This document shows positions 20,606-28,982 of a stretch of 50,293 nt of DNA, one piece after another. Source of the stretch: Clostridia bacterium (lineage in GTDB: Bacteria; Bacillota; Clostridia; Christensenellales; Aristaeellaceae); the NCBI GenBank assembly GCA_017516305.1, contig JAFXDB010000241.1, positions 1-50,293 of the forward strand. The letters are read 5' to 3'. The position numbers and the translations under genes were made by a program. The first letter of the stretch is position 1; each line of letters starts with the position of its first letter. The notes below the pieces were generated by a model. It was not told the origin of the DNA. It saw nothing but the letters and a program-made list of their open reading frames with translations, and did not search any database.

Positions 20606-22222
20606 ATGAAGATCACATTTCTGGGCGCGAATCACGAGGTCACCGGCAGCCGTACGCTGATTGAATGGCGGGAGGGACGCTATCTCCTGGTGGACTGCGG
20701 CATGGAGCAGGGGCAGAATGAATACGAGAATGCAGAGATGCCCGTGAGCGCCAAGCAGATCGAGTATGTGTTCATCACCCACGCGCACATTGACCACACG
20801 GGCATGCTGCCCAAGCTGTGGCGGGATGGCTTCCGCGGCAAGGTGTACACCACCCGGGAAACGAACAATCTCTGCGCCATTATGCTGGCTGACAGCGCAC
20901 ACATCCAGATGAGCGACGCGGAATACCAGACGAAGAAGAACAAGCGCAAGAATCTCCCGCCGGTGGAGCCCACCTACGACATGGACGACGTCAACGAGCT
21001 CCTTGGCAATTTCCGCCCCTGCGGATATGACGAGACCATCCGCGTGGACGAGGGCCTCACCGTCTCCTTCACCGACATCGGCCACCTGATGGGCTCCGCC
21101 GCCATCTCCCTGTGGCTCACCGATGGAGAGGAAACGCGCAAAATCGTCTTCTCCGGCGACGTCGGCAACATCAACCAGCCCCTGCTGAATGACCCCATGT
21201 TTGTCCGCGAGGCGGATTATGTGGTGGTCGAATCCACCTACGGTGACCGTCTGCATGCAGACCGCATCGACCCGACTCCCATGATGGTGGACGTAATCCA
21301 GCGCACCCTTGACCGCGGCGGAAATGTCATTATTCCCTCCTTCGCCGTAGGCAGGACCCAGGAAATGCTCTACATCATCCGTGATATCAAGATGCGCGGC
21401 CTGGTACATGGTCACGACGGCTTCCCCGTCTATGTAGACAGCCCGCTGGCCAATGAAGCCACCGCCGTTTTCCTGCAGTGCGATACCGAGTGCCTTGATC
21501 CCGAAGCCCGCGCAGTCATGCAGCAGGGCATCAACCCCATTTCCTTCCCGGAGCTGGAAACCGTGGTCACCGCCGACGAATCCAAGAAGCTCAACGCCTC
21601 CAAGATCCCCGGCGTCATTATCTCCGCCTCCGGCATGTGCGACGCTGGCCGTGTCCGTCACCACCTCAAGCACAACCTCTGGCGGCCTGAGTGTACGGTT
21701 CTGTTCGTGGGCTACCAGTCCAACGGAACGCTGGGCCGTCAGCTGCAGGACGGCAAGAAGGAGGTCAAGGTGCTGGGTGAAGAGATCGTTGTCCGGGCCG
21801 AGATTGCGACCCTCCAGGGCGTCAGCGGCCATGCAGACAAAAACGGACTCCTGCGCTGGATGGACGGCTTCCATCCGGCTCCCCCGCAGATTTTCGTCAA
21901 CCATGGCGACCATGACCAGGCCGTCACGTTCACAGAAACCCTGAAAGCCCGATATGGCGTAAAGGTGGACTGCCCCTATTCCGGCAGCGAATTTGATCTG
22001 CTGACCGGAAAGTGGCTGCATATTGCCGAAGGCGTCCCCTTTGTGAAGAAAAAGGCCGCCCAGAGCCAGGGAGCCGTAGCACAGCAGAGTGCTTATGCCG
22101 AGATGATGAATGCCATCAATGCCCTGGAGGCTGCCGCTAAGTCCGCTCACGGCCTGGCCAACGGCGAATTGAAGCGCCTGACCAGGGACATCAGGAAGCT
22201 GACAGACGAGCTCCGGACCTGA
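20606..22222 (+). CDS. MBL-fold/beta-CASP RNA-processing metallo-hydrolase
   Basis: The 538-aa protein combines an MBL domain (HAHIDHTG, and later FSGDVGN) with a beta-CASP insertion and the C-terminal FVNHGD and GVSGHADKNGL motifs, as in archaeal/bacterial CPSF73-like nucleases. SASGMCDAGRVRHHLKH is diagnostic of this YSH1-type branch. Such enzymes cleave RNA, but bacterial members of this length are distinct from RNase J (about 555 aa, different motifs) and mostly uncharacterised. The last 60 residues are Ala/Lys-rich and helical. It has its own promoter and is followed 15 bp later by an amidotransferase-type hydrolase. Confidence 0.88.
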   Translation: MKITFLGANHEVTGSRTLIEWREGRYLLVDCGMEQGQNEYENAEMPVSAKQIEYVFITHAHIDHTGMLPKLWRDGFRGKVYTTRETNNLCAIMLADSAHIQMSDAEYQTKKNKRKNLPPVEPTYDMDDVNELLGNFRPCGYDETIRVDEGLTVSFTDIGHLMGSAAISLWLTDGEETRKIVFSGDVGNINQPLLNDPMFVREADYVVVESTYGDRLHADRIDPTPMMVDVIQRTLDRGGNVIIPSFAVGRTQEMLYIIRDIKMRGLVHGHDGFPVYVDSPLANEATAVFLQCDTECLDPEARAVMQQGINPISFPELETVVTADESKKLNASKIPGVIISASGMCDAGRVRHHLKHNLWRPECTVLFVGYQSNGTLGRQLQDGKKEVKVLGEEIVVRAEIATLQGVSGHADKNGLLRWMDGFHPAPPQIFVNHGDHDQAVTFTETLKARYGVKVDCPYSGSEFDLLTGKWLHIAEGVPFVKKKAAQSQGAVAQQSAYAEMMNAINALEAAAKSAHGLANGELKRLTRDIRKLTDELRT

Positions 22223-22237
22223 GGAGGTTAATTTCCT

Positions 22238-22954
22238 GTGATCAACTCCCCCATCATCGGCGTCACCACCAGCGTGATGACCGATACCCTTGTCCTGCAT
22301 ATGAATCCCTGCTATCCGGATGCACTGCTGCGCGCAGGCGGCACGCCGCTGCTGCTGCCCCAGACCGGCGACGCCTCCGCCGTTGCACGCTATGCCCAGC
22401 TGATCGACGGCCTGCTCCTTTCCGGCGGAGACGACATCGACCCCGCACGTTACGGAGAAGCACAGAGCTGGAGCTGCGGCGATATCTGCCCTCAAAGGGA
22501 TGAATTCGAGCTGGCCCTCTGCCGCGAGGTGCTGCGCCTCGGCAAACCCATCTTCGGCATCTGCCGCGGCATACAGCTGCTCAATGTTGCCCTCGGTGGT
22601 ACGCTGTATCAGGACCTGAAAAGCGAATGGCCGGGAAGCCTCGCCCATCAGCAGCATCAGAAGCCGGAATACACCTCTCACCCCGTCAGCATCGTCTCGG
22701 ATACGCAGCTGCAGCACATCCTGGAGACCGACATGCTGGCCGTGAATTCCCATCATCATCAGGCCGTGAAGGAACTGGCACCGGAGCTGCGCGTATCTGC
22801 GCTGTCCCCCGACGGCGTGATCGAAGCCGTGGAGCATATGCAGCTTCCCTTCTGCCTGGCCGTTCAGTGGCATCCGGAGCGGCTGGCCTGGAGACCCGGC
22901 CAGGACGCTCACACGGCGCTCTTCCGCGCCTTTGTGGAGGCCTGCCTCCGCTGA
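22238..22954 (+). CDS. Gamma-glutamyl-gamma-aminobutyrate hydrolase family protein (class I GATase, C26)
   Basis: The 238-aa product matches the PuuD-like peptidase C26 family, cytoplasmic enzymes that hydrolyse gamma-glutamyl amides. The nucleophilic cysteine lies in FGICRGIQLLNVALGGTLYQDL and the catalytic His-Glu in VQWHPERL. LLLSGGDDIDPARYGE and PQRDEFELAL are also typical. It starts with GTG, nine bases from GAGGAGGT, 15 bp after the beta-CASP gene, and the two probably share a transcript. No polyamine genes are adjacent, so the true amide substrate is open. Confidence 0.9.
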   Translation: MINSPIIGVTTSVMTDTLVLHMNPCYPDALLRAGGTPLLLPQTGDASAVARYAQLIDGLLLSGGDDIDPARYGEAQSWSCGDICPQRDEFELALCREVLRLGKPIFGICRGIQLLNVALGGTLYQDLKSEWPGSLAHQQHQKPEYTSHPVSIVSDTQLQHILETDMLAVNSHHHQAVKELAPELRVSALSPDGVIEAVEHMQLPFCLAVQWHPERLAWRPGQDAHTALFRAFVEACLR

Positions 22955-22975
22955 TTTATCCATATGAACAAGCAT

Positions 22976-23007
22976 TGCACCCCGGTATCTCGCGGTACCG
23001 GGGTGCA
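22976..23007. terminator. Intrinsic terminator-like hairpin between convergent genes
   Basis: TGCACCCCGGTA and TACCGGGGTGCA form a perfect 12-bp stem with an 8-nt loop. The flanking T runs are poor, so efficiency is uncertain. It lies between the convergent amidotransferase and GH5 genes. Confidence 0.65.
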
Positions 23008-23037
23008 GTTATTATGCGTTCATAAAGTCAGCAATGA

Positions 23038-24633
23038 TTACTTGCCGATGTAGCTCACCTCGAAGGTGGTGATCATCCCGTCAGTGGAAATGACGCAGAA
23101 ATTCCGCAGCTGTGCAGGATCGTCAATGCCGTATTCCGCCACGGCTGCCAGCACCTTCTCCACGGAGAACCAGGCAACCTTCTTGTCAGCCATGTTGTCG
23201 ATGCGGTCGGGGTCGATGGGCATCCACCACTGCTCCTTCTCGGCGCTGTCCAGTACCAGCTTGGGCGCGCCGCTGCCGGAGTAGATCACCGCGAAAGTGC
23301 GGCCGGGGGCAAACCACGCTGCATCGGCGCTGAGCTGGATATAGCTGTTGTCCCACTCCTGGCGGGCCTTGAGGCCATTTGCATCGCCCCAGAGGACGGT
23401 GCCGTTGAGCATGGACTTGATGGGTTCGGGCTCCGTCAGGCCGCTGCCGCGCTCGCAGGAGGCCGCACCGGCCATCAGCTGCTCCACCACTGTGGGATAC
23501 GGATAGGGTGTGCGCTGGCTGCGGAGCTTGGGATGCAGCTGACGACGCACCCAGACATGACATTCGCCGCCGGAAATCTGGTTGTTGCCATTGTCCCAGA
23601 TGAAGATCGGTACGCCGTAGGCCGTGGACTTGGCGCCCATGTAGAAAGCCCAGGCTTCACGGGCGGCCGTGTTGTTCTGGGTGTTGGTGGCGCCGGTTTC
23701 GCCGATGATGACCGGGATGCCCTTTTTCAGGAAGAGCTTCTCCACGTTGGAGAAAACAGAGTCAATGGAGTTGGTGTGGCTGCGGTTGTTGGGGTTGAAG
23801 TCCACCTGCTTATCGCTGAGGCAGAAATCATAGGGGCTGTAGCAGTGCACGGAAATGATGAGGTTCTCGGCCTCCACGCCGTTCACCGTGGGGATGGTGA
23901 TGGCGTTCATGGCCGCGTAGCTGCTGGATGCCGCATAGCCGGGAATCATCAGTGCGCGCTCGCCATTGTAGCCCTTAGGCTCCGTGCGCACCACATCCAC
24001 GAAAATCTGGTTCAGGTAGTTGACCGCGGCATAACCCGCCTTGTTGCCGTTCCATTCCAGGCCCGTACCGGCCATGCGGGGCTCGTTCATGGCCTCGAAG
24101 ATCAGGTGCTGATCATAATCGGCAAAGGCGTCGGCAATCTGCCGCCACATCGCTCCCAGCTGAACGCCGATGGCCTCGTAATCCGTGCTCAGCTCCGGTA
24201 CGTTCAGCCAGTTTTCGTGGTGCATGTTGATGATCACATACAGGTCGCAGGCGTAGCAGTAGTCCACGACCTCCTTCACGCGGGCAATGAACGCAGGATC
24301 AATGGTGTACGTTCCATCATCGGAGACATGCTGGTACCAGGTGATGGGAATGCGGATGGAGTTGAAGCCCGCGTCCTTCACGCGCTGGATCAGCTCCATG
24401 TCAACAATGGGATTGCCCCAGCTGGTCTCGTGGCTGGAGATGTCCGGGGCTTTATAGCCCGTGGCGTCAAAGGTGTTGCCGATGTTCCAGCCGACGCCCA
24501 TGTTGGCGACGATCTCCGCCGCCGTCAGGCCGGTCAGGGGTTGTGCCGCAGCTTCCTGCGCACCTTCCTCTGCATGGGCAGCCATGGCAAAGAGCATTGT
24601 GATCAGCAGCAGGACAGCCATCATCTTCTTCAT
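23038..24633 (-). CDS. Secreted GH5 cellulase (endo-beta-glucanase)
   Basis: The 531-aa product starts with a signal peptide (MKKMM then a hydrophobic run to MAAHA, cleavage after about residue 21). A GH5 barrel occupies about 40-370, with NMGVGWNIGNTFDATG, the acid/base E184 in FEAMNEPRM and nucleophile E312 in VIIGETGA. A C-terminal beta-rich module (about 395-531, rich in Trp and Tyr) is probably carbohydrate-binding. GH5 enzymes with this signature cut cellulose, xyloglucan or mixed-linkage glucan. No dockerin repeat is seen. I chose the ATG at 24633, nine bases from GGAGG. It is the only clearly exported hydrolase of the window. The tex gene lies 32 bp upstream. Confidence 0.93.
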   Translation of the reverse strand: MKKMMAVLLLITMLFAMAAHAEEGAQEAAAQPLTGLTAAEIVANMGVGWNIGNTFDATGYKAPDISSHETSWGNPIVDMELIQRVKDAGFNSIRIPITWYQHVSDDGTYTIDPAFIARVKEVVDYCYACDLYVIINMHHENWLNVPELSTDYEAIGVQLGAMWRQIADAFADYDQHLIFEAMNEPRMAGTGLEWNGNKAGYAAVNYLNQIFVDVVRTEPKGYNGERALMIPGYAASSSYAAMNAITIPTVNGVEAENLIISVHCYSPYDFCLSDKQVDFNPNNRSHTNSIDSVFSNVEKLFLKKGIPVIIGETGATNTQNNTAAREAWAFYMGAKSTAYGVPIFIWDNGNNQISGGECHVWVRRQLHPKLRSQRTPYPYPTVVEQLMAGAASCERGSGLTEPEPIKSMLNGTVLWGDANGLKARQEWDNSYIQLSADAAWFAPGRTFAVIYSGSGAPKLVLDSAEKEQWWMPIDPDRIDNMADKKVAWFSVEKVLAAVAEYGIDDPAQLRNFCVISTDGMITTFEVSYIGK

Positions 24634-24665
24634 CGCTAGTTTCCTCCGGTCATATTGATTCCGGC

Positions 24666-26825
24666 TCACTTGCCGGGCTTTCGCATGGTCAGGCTGATGC
24701 GCTTGCGCTTCACGTCCACCTCGTTGACCCAGACGGTGACGATATCGCCCACGCGGACAACCTCGCTGGGGTGATTGACGCGGCGGCCGCTGCGCAGCTG
24801 GCTGATATGCACCAGGCCGTCCTGATGAACGCCGATGTCCACAAAGGCGCCGAAGTCGGTCACGTTGCGTACGGTACCAGTCAGCTCCATCCCGGGCTTC
24901 AGGTCCTCCATGTGCATTACATCTGAGCGCAGGGTCGGCTGGGGCAGCTCATCGCGGGGGTCACGGCCGGGCTTGTTCAGCTCCGCAGCGATATCCCGCA
25001 GGGTCGGCTCGCCCACGCCCAGCTCTGCCGCCAGGCTGGAAAATCCGTGCTGCTCGGCCATTGCGTGAATCTTATCCACCGCCTGGGCAGGCGTGAGGCT
25101 GAAGGTCTTCAGCAGCGCCTTGGCAGCGGCATAGCTTTCCGGGTGAACGCCGGTGTTCTCGATCAGATCCTTCGCGCCGGGGATGCGCAGGAAGCCCGCG
25201 CACTGCTCGAAGGCCTTCGGGCCCAGTCGCGGCACCTTCTTCAGCTGTGCACGGCTGGTGAAGGGGCCGTTCTCCTCGCGGTAAGTGACAATGTTGTTGG
25301 CAATGGTCTTGTTGACGCCCGCCACATGGGACAGCAGCGCCACGGAGGCCGTGTTCACATCCACGCCGACAGCGTTGACGCAGTCCTCCACCACGCCGTC
25401 CAGGGCAGCGTCCAGCTCAGCAGGCTTCAGGTCATGCTGATACTGGCCCACGCCGATAGCCTTGGGGTCGATCTTCACCAGCTCCGCCAGGGGATCCTGC
25501 AGGCGGCGCGCGATGGAAATGGCTGAGCGGATGTTGACGTCATACTGCGGGAACTCGTCGGCAGCCGCCTTGGAAGCGGAATACACCGAGGCGCCCGCCT
25601 CGCTCACAACCATATAGCCCAGTTCGCTCCCCAGATGCATCTCGTGCAGGACATCAGCGAAGAACTGCTCCGTCTCGCGACCAGCCGTGCCGTTGCCGAT
25701 GGCGGCCAGGGTTACGTCATGGCGGCGGATCATCTGCGTGACGGTGGTCTTCGCAACCTCCAGGGCCTTCTGACCTCGCTGAACGGGGTAGATGACCGTC
25801 GTATCCAGCACGCGGCCCGTTTCGTCCACCACGGCCACCTTGCAGCCGTGGGCATAGCCGGGATCGAGAGCCATGGTCACGCGGCCCTTGACAGGCGGCG
25901 CCATCAGCAGGGGCTTGAGGTTCATGGCAAACACGCGGATAGCAGCGTCCTGGGCCTTGTCGGTCATTTCGTTGCGCATCTCCGTGTCCAGGGACGGAGC
26001 GATAAGGCGCACATACGCGTCATCACAGGCACGGGCGACATATTCAGTGGAGGGCGCGGCAATCTTCTGCACACGGCCGAAGCGGCACATGCGCTGGGCC
26101 AGCTCCACGTTGACCACCACGTCCACCTTCAGTACGCCTGCCTTTTCGCCGCGATCCATCGCCAGCACGCGGTGGCCGGGCATCATGCGCATGGGCTCCT
26201 TGTGGTCATGGTACATGGTGTAGACGGTATCCTCGATATCGTCCTTGGCCAGGCGGGTCTCGATCACCGCATCGCGGTGGTAATAATCCTTGAGACGTCC
26301 GCGCAGGGCCGCATCGTCGGACACCATTTCGGCAATGATGTCCATGGCGCCCTGCAGGGCCTCCTCGGCGGAGGCTACGCCCTTTTCCGCGTCCACATAG
26401 CCCTCGGCAGCCTCCACCGGGTCAAGCTGCGCATCCTGCAGCAGCAGCGCCGCCGCCAGGGGCTCCAGACCGCGTTCCTTGGCGATGCTGGCGCGGGTGC
26501 GGCGCTTGGGCCGGTAGGGGCGGTACACGTCCTCGATCTGCGCCAGGGTGACGCAGGCGTCCAGGGACGCCTGCAGCTCCTCCGTCCAGACATCCAGCTT
26601 CTTCAGGCTCTCGGATACTTCATTCCTGCGCTGCTCGATGTTGCGCAGGGCGGTGAGGCGATCGGAAAGATCACGCAGCTGCTGATCGTCCAGCGAGCCG
26701 TGCTGCTCCTTGCGGTAACGGGCAATGAAGGGCAGCGTCGCGCCCTCGTCCAGAAGTGCGATGACAGCCTCCACCTGCCAGGGGGCAATGCCAAACTCCT
26801 GGCAGAGCATCTGGGTAATATTCAA
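24666..26825 (-). CDS. tex: Tex family RNA-binding transcription accessory protein
   Basis: Tex is a conserved cytoplasmic nucleic-acid-binding protein with a role in transcription and stress resistance. The 719-aa product shows the N-terminal helical domain (CQEFGIAPWQVEAVIALLDEGATLPFIARYRKE), the YqgF-like RNase H fold near residue 330 (ALDPGYAHGCKVAVVDETG), tandem helix-hairpin-helix motifs near 500-560, and a C-terminal S1 domain (about 645-715, GTVRNVTDFGAFVDIGVHQDGLVH). I set the start at the TTG at 26825 because AGGAGG lies eight bases before it and the N-terminus then fits the family; an ATG eight codons upstream would place that site inside the gene. Confidence 0.95.
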   Translation of the reverse strand: MNITQMLCQEFGIAPWQVEAVIALLDEGATLPFIARYRKEQHGSLDDQQLRDLSDRLTALRNIEQRRNEVSESLKKLDVWTEELQASLDACVTLAQIEDVYRPYRPKRRTRASIAKERGLEPLAAALLLQDAQLDPVEAAEGYVDAEKGVASAEEALQGAMDIIAEMVSDDAALRGRLKDYYHRDAVIETRLAKDDIEDTVYTMYHDHKEPMRMMPGHRVLAMDRGEKAGVLKVDVVVNVELAQRMCRFGRVQKIAAPSTEYVARACDDAYVRLIAPSLDTEMRNEMTDKAQDAAIRVFAMNLKPLLMAPPVKGRVTMALDPGYAHGCKVAVVDETGRVLDTTVIYPVQRGQKALEVAKTTVTQMIRRHDVTLAAIGNGTAGRETEQFFADVLHEMHLGSELGYMVVSEAGASVYSASKAAADEFPQYDVNIRSAISIARRLQDPLAELVKIDPKAIGVGQYQHDLKPAELDAALDGVVEDCVNAVGVDVNTASVALLSHVAGVNKTIANNIVTYREENGPFTSRAQLKKVPRLGPKAFEQCAGFLRIPGAKDLIENTGVHPESYAAAKALLKTFSLTPAQAVDKIHAMAEQHGFSSLAAELGVGEPTLRDIAAELNKPGRDPRDELPQPTLRSDVMHMEDLKPGMELTGTVRNVTDFGAFVDIGVHQDGLVHISQLRSGRRVNHPSEVVRVGDIVTVWVNEVDVKRKRISLTMRKPGK

Positions 26826-26845
26826 GGGAATCCCCTCCTGTAAGA

Positions 26846-27295
26846 TCATGTGATCCCTGCCTGATCCAGCAGGGCGGCAAAGGCGTCGCAGAAACGATGC
26901 CTGTCCGCCTGCGTGAAGCGGGACGGGCCGTGCAGGTGATGCTTGCCCGAGGCGCGTCGGGCTTTTTTCGCCATGTGACGCTCCATCAGCATCAGGTCTA
27001 TATTATCGTTGGTGTAACGCTTCCCCGTGTGATGGATGGCGTATGCGCCGCGCCCCAGGGCCATGGCCGCCACGCCGTAATCCTGCGTCAGCACCACATC
27101 GCCCGGTCGGCAGAGGTTCATCAGGGCAATGTCCACCGCGTCCGCGCCGGAGGCAACAAAGCGTACCTGGGCATAGTCGCTGGTCAGCATGTGATGCTCA
27201 TCACAAAGGAGCGTCACAGGAATCCCCCGCTCCCGCGCGATGGCAACAGCTTCCCGCACCACGGGGCAGGCGTCTGCGTCAATGAGGATGTGCAT
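26846..27295 (-). CDS. YaiI/YqxD family (DUF188) protein
   Basis: The 149-aa protein opens with ILIDADACPVVREA, followed by VASGADAVDIALMN, VLTQDYGVAAMAL and TGKRYTNDNIDLML. These are the conserved acidic blocks of the UPF0178 family, which has a PIN-like fold suggesting a metal-dependent nuclease; its biological role is not established. The ATG at 27295 shares a base with the def stop (TGATG), implying coupled translation. It lies between def and tex in a tight minus-strand run. Confidence 0.9.
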   Translation of the reverse strand: MHILIDADACPVVREAVAIARERGIPVTLLCDEHHMLTSDYAQVRFVASGADAVDIALMNLCRPGDVVLTQDYGVAAMALGRGAYAIHHTGKRYTNDNIDLMLMERHMAKKARRASGKHHLHGPSRFTQADRHRFCDAFAALLDQAGIT

Positions 27296-27705
27296 CAGAT
27301 GATTACTCCGCTGCAATGGTCGATCTCATGCTGGATGCTCTGCGCGATCCAGCCGGAATACTTCTGACGCCGGGGCAGGAAGGACGCGTCCAGGTAGCTG
27401 ACGGTGATGTCCCGGAAGCGGCGACAGGGGCGCGTCCCCGTCAGGGACAGGCATCCCTCCTCCGTCTGGTACTCCCCGCTCTTTTCCACGATGACCGGGT
27501 TGATCATGGTCACCGGCATCGGGCCCATCATCACGCAGATGATGCGCTTGCGTACGCCGATCATGTTGGCAGCCATGCCCACGCAGCCCTCGCGGTGGTG
27601 CAGCAGCGTATCCGTCAGGTCACGGATGACAGGGGCGTCCTCCCGGGTCGCCTCCTCGCTGGGATGCGCCAGAAAGAACACATCCTTCATCACCGGGCGG
27701 ATCAT
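27295..27705 (-). CDS. def: Peptide deformylase
   Basis: Removes the formyl group from nascent proteins at the ribosome. The short 136-aa enzyme carries the metal ligands C85 in EEGCLSL and H126/H130 in QHEIDH with catalytic E127. Motif I reads VGMAANMIG instead of the usual GxGxAAxQ, so methionine replaces the glutamine that hydrogen-bonds the active-site water. I have seen this form in other short Clostridial deformylase-like proteins, which makes it a recognised branch, but its activity is less certain. The start overlaps the stop of the preceding gene (ATGA). A second deformylase elsewhere is possible. Confidence 0.88.
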   Translation of the reverse strand: MIRPVMKDVFFLAHPSEEATREDAPVIRDLTDTLLHHREGCVGMAANMIGVRKRIICVMMGPMPVTMINPVIVEKSGEYQTEEGCLSLTGTRPCRRFRDITVSYLDASFLPRRQKYSGWIAQSIQHEIDHCSGVII

Positions 27706-28361
27706 TTCTTGGTCACCACCGTGCCGTTGTTCTTGTGGATGCTGTTCTCCGGTACCACGCCGCGCACACAGCTGAGGGGATACACATTGCTGTTGCGGCC
27801 GATGACCGTGCCGGGGTTCAGGACGCTGTTGCAGCCGACCTCCACATGGTCGCCCAGCATCGCTCCCATCTTCTTCAGACCCGTTTCGATCTTTTCCTCC
27901 GCGCTGCGCACGGTCACCAGCGTCTTGTCGCTCTTGACGTTGGAGGTGATGGAGCCGGCGCCCATGTGGCTCTTGTAGCCCAGGATGCTGTCACCGACGT
28001 AGTTGTAGTGGGGCGTCTGCACGCTGTCAAAGAGGATGACGTTCTTCAGCTCCACGCTGTTGCCGACCACGCAGCCCTCGCCCACCAGAGCGCTGCCGCG
28101 CACAAAGGCGCAGTGACGCACCTCGGTCTTCGCGCCGATGATGCAGGGCGCGCCCAGGAAGGCCGTGGGGGCAACCGTCGCCGTCTTGTGCACCCACACC
28201 TGGGGAGTCACCTCGGTGTACTCGGCCGGGTCAAGGGTTGCGCCGATGCGCAGGATCTCATCCTTGATGCCCTTCAGGGCCTCCCAGGGATAGGTGAAGC
28301 CGCGCAGATAATCGGCGGCCTGGGTGTGGGAAAGGTCATACAGATCATGAATGGTGTACAT
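27702..28361 (-). CDS. Left-handed beta-helix protein resembling the C-terminal half of GlmU-type enzymes
   Basis: The 219-aa product lacks a nucleotidyltransferase domain. From about residue 50 it shows hexapeptide-like turns (VWVHKTATVAPTAFLGAPCIIGAKTEV, SALVGEGCVVGNSVELKNV, HVEVGCNSVLNPGTVIGRN), hallmarks of a left-handed beta-helix acyl- or nucleotidyltransferase. It ends with a short VTKK tail. Clostridial homologues are often named UDP-N-acetylglucosamine pyrophosphorylase, but without the Rossmann domain that reaction is unlikely and the function is unknown. AGGAGG lies seven bases before the ATG at 28361. It overlaps the end of vanZ by 17 bp and the start of def by 4 bp. Confidence 0.8.
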   Translation of the reverse strand: MYTIHDLYDLSHTQAADYLRGFTYPWEALKGIKDEILRIGATLDPAEYTEVTPQVWVHKTATVAPTAFLGAPCIIGAKTEVRHCAFVRGSALVGEGCVVGNSVELKNVILFDSVQTPHYNYVGDSILGYKSHMGAGSITSNVKSDKTLVTVRSAEEKIETGLKKMGAMLGDHVEVGCNSVLNPGTVIGRNSNVYPLSCVRGVVPENSIHKNNGTVVTKK

Positions 28362-28827
28362 GCTTTTTCCTCCTGTTCATATTCCAGACTTTGAAAATAT
28401 CGGGGACAAACACCCCGGCAATGACGCCAATCGCGTCAATGATGACGTCCACAGGCGTTCCGAGCCTCCCGGGCACAAAGGCCTGGTGCAGCTCGTCGCT
28501 TACCGCGTAGGCCAAGGCAATGGCGATGGCCAGCCATCTCCGCCTGACGCCGTATGCCCTCAGCAGCAGAAGCACCAGCAGGCTCAGCAGGCCATATTCC
28601 AGTACATGCGCCGCCTTGCGCACCATCGTACCGATGATGACGTAGATCGCTTCCGCAGCATCCGTCCCGCCCTGGGAGACCTCCGCCAGGAGTTCAGCCA
28701 GCGGCATGACCGCCGCCTGCGTCATCCCGTCGGATTCGGGGCCCTCCTGTGCAGAGAAGGCGAATATCAGCGCCATCAGCCCTATGACGGCTACCCAAAG
28801 CAGCAGCCTGTAAAGCCTCCTGTGCAT
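28345..28827 (-). CDS. VanZ family membrane protein
   Basis: The 160-aa protein has four predicted membrane helices (about 8-25, 72-92, 98-115 and 125-145). It carries the VanZ pattern: FAFSAQ near the N-terminus, RKAAHVLEYGLLSLLV, and YAVSDELHQAFVPGRLGTPVDVIIDAIGV. VanZ proteins are small inner-membrane proteins, one of which raises teicoplanin resistance; most have no known role. A single stand-alone vanZ without vanA/H/X, as here, is normal and does not indicate vancomycin resistance. AAGGGA precedes the ATG. The gene is first in the run vanZ, beta-helix protein, def, yaiI, tex. No clear promoter was identified upstream. Confidence 0.9.
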   Translation of the reverse strand: MHRRLYRLLLWVAVIGLMALIFAFSAQEGPESDGMTQAAVMPLAELLAEVSQGGTDAAEAIYVIIGTMVRKAAHVLEYGLLSLLVLLLLRAYGVRRRWLAIAIALAYAVSDELHQAFVPGRLGTPVDVIIDAIGVIAGVFVPDIFKVWNMNRRKKHVHHS

Positions 28828-28944
28828 CCGATCATCCCTTCCGCTGCCCGCATGGACATATCCAACTTTATATTCGACATCAAGCTTGAAATTCCTGCCA
28901 TCCCGCGTCCGAAAACCATTTCGCTCCGATGTTTCTCCAACAGG

Positions 28945-28972
28945 AAAAGGGCCGCCCCGTAAAAGGCAGCCC
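28945..28972 (-). terminator. Intrinsic terminator of the mannitol dehydrogenase-family gene
   Basis: On the minus strand GGGCTGCC pairs with GGCGGCCC (one G-U pair) around an 8-nt loop, followed by TTTT. It separates the oxidoreductase gene from vanZ. Confidence 0.75.
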
Positions 28973-28982
28973 CGAAAGCAGA

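Noticed and set aside
20531..22975. An 814-residue open frame on the minus strand
   Set aside because: It is antisense to the beta-CASP and amidotransferase genes, whose catalytic motifs are clear.
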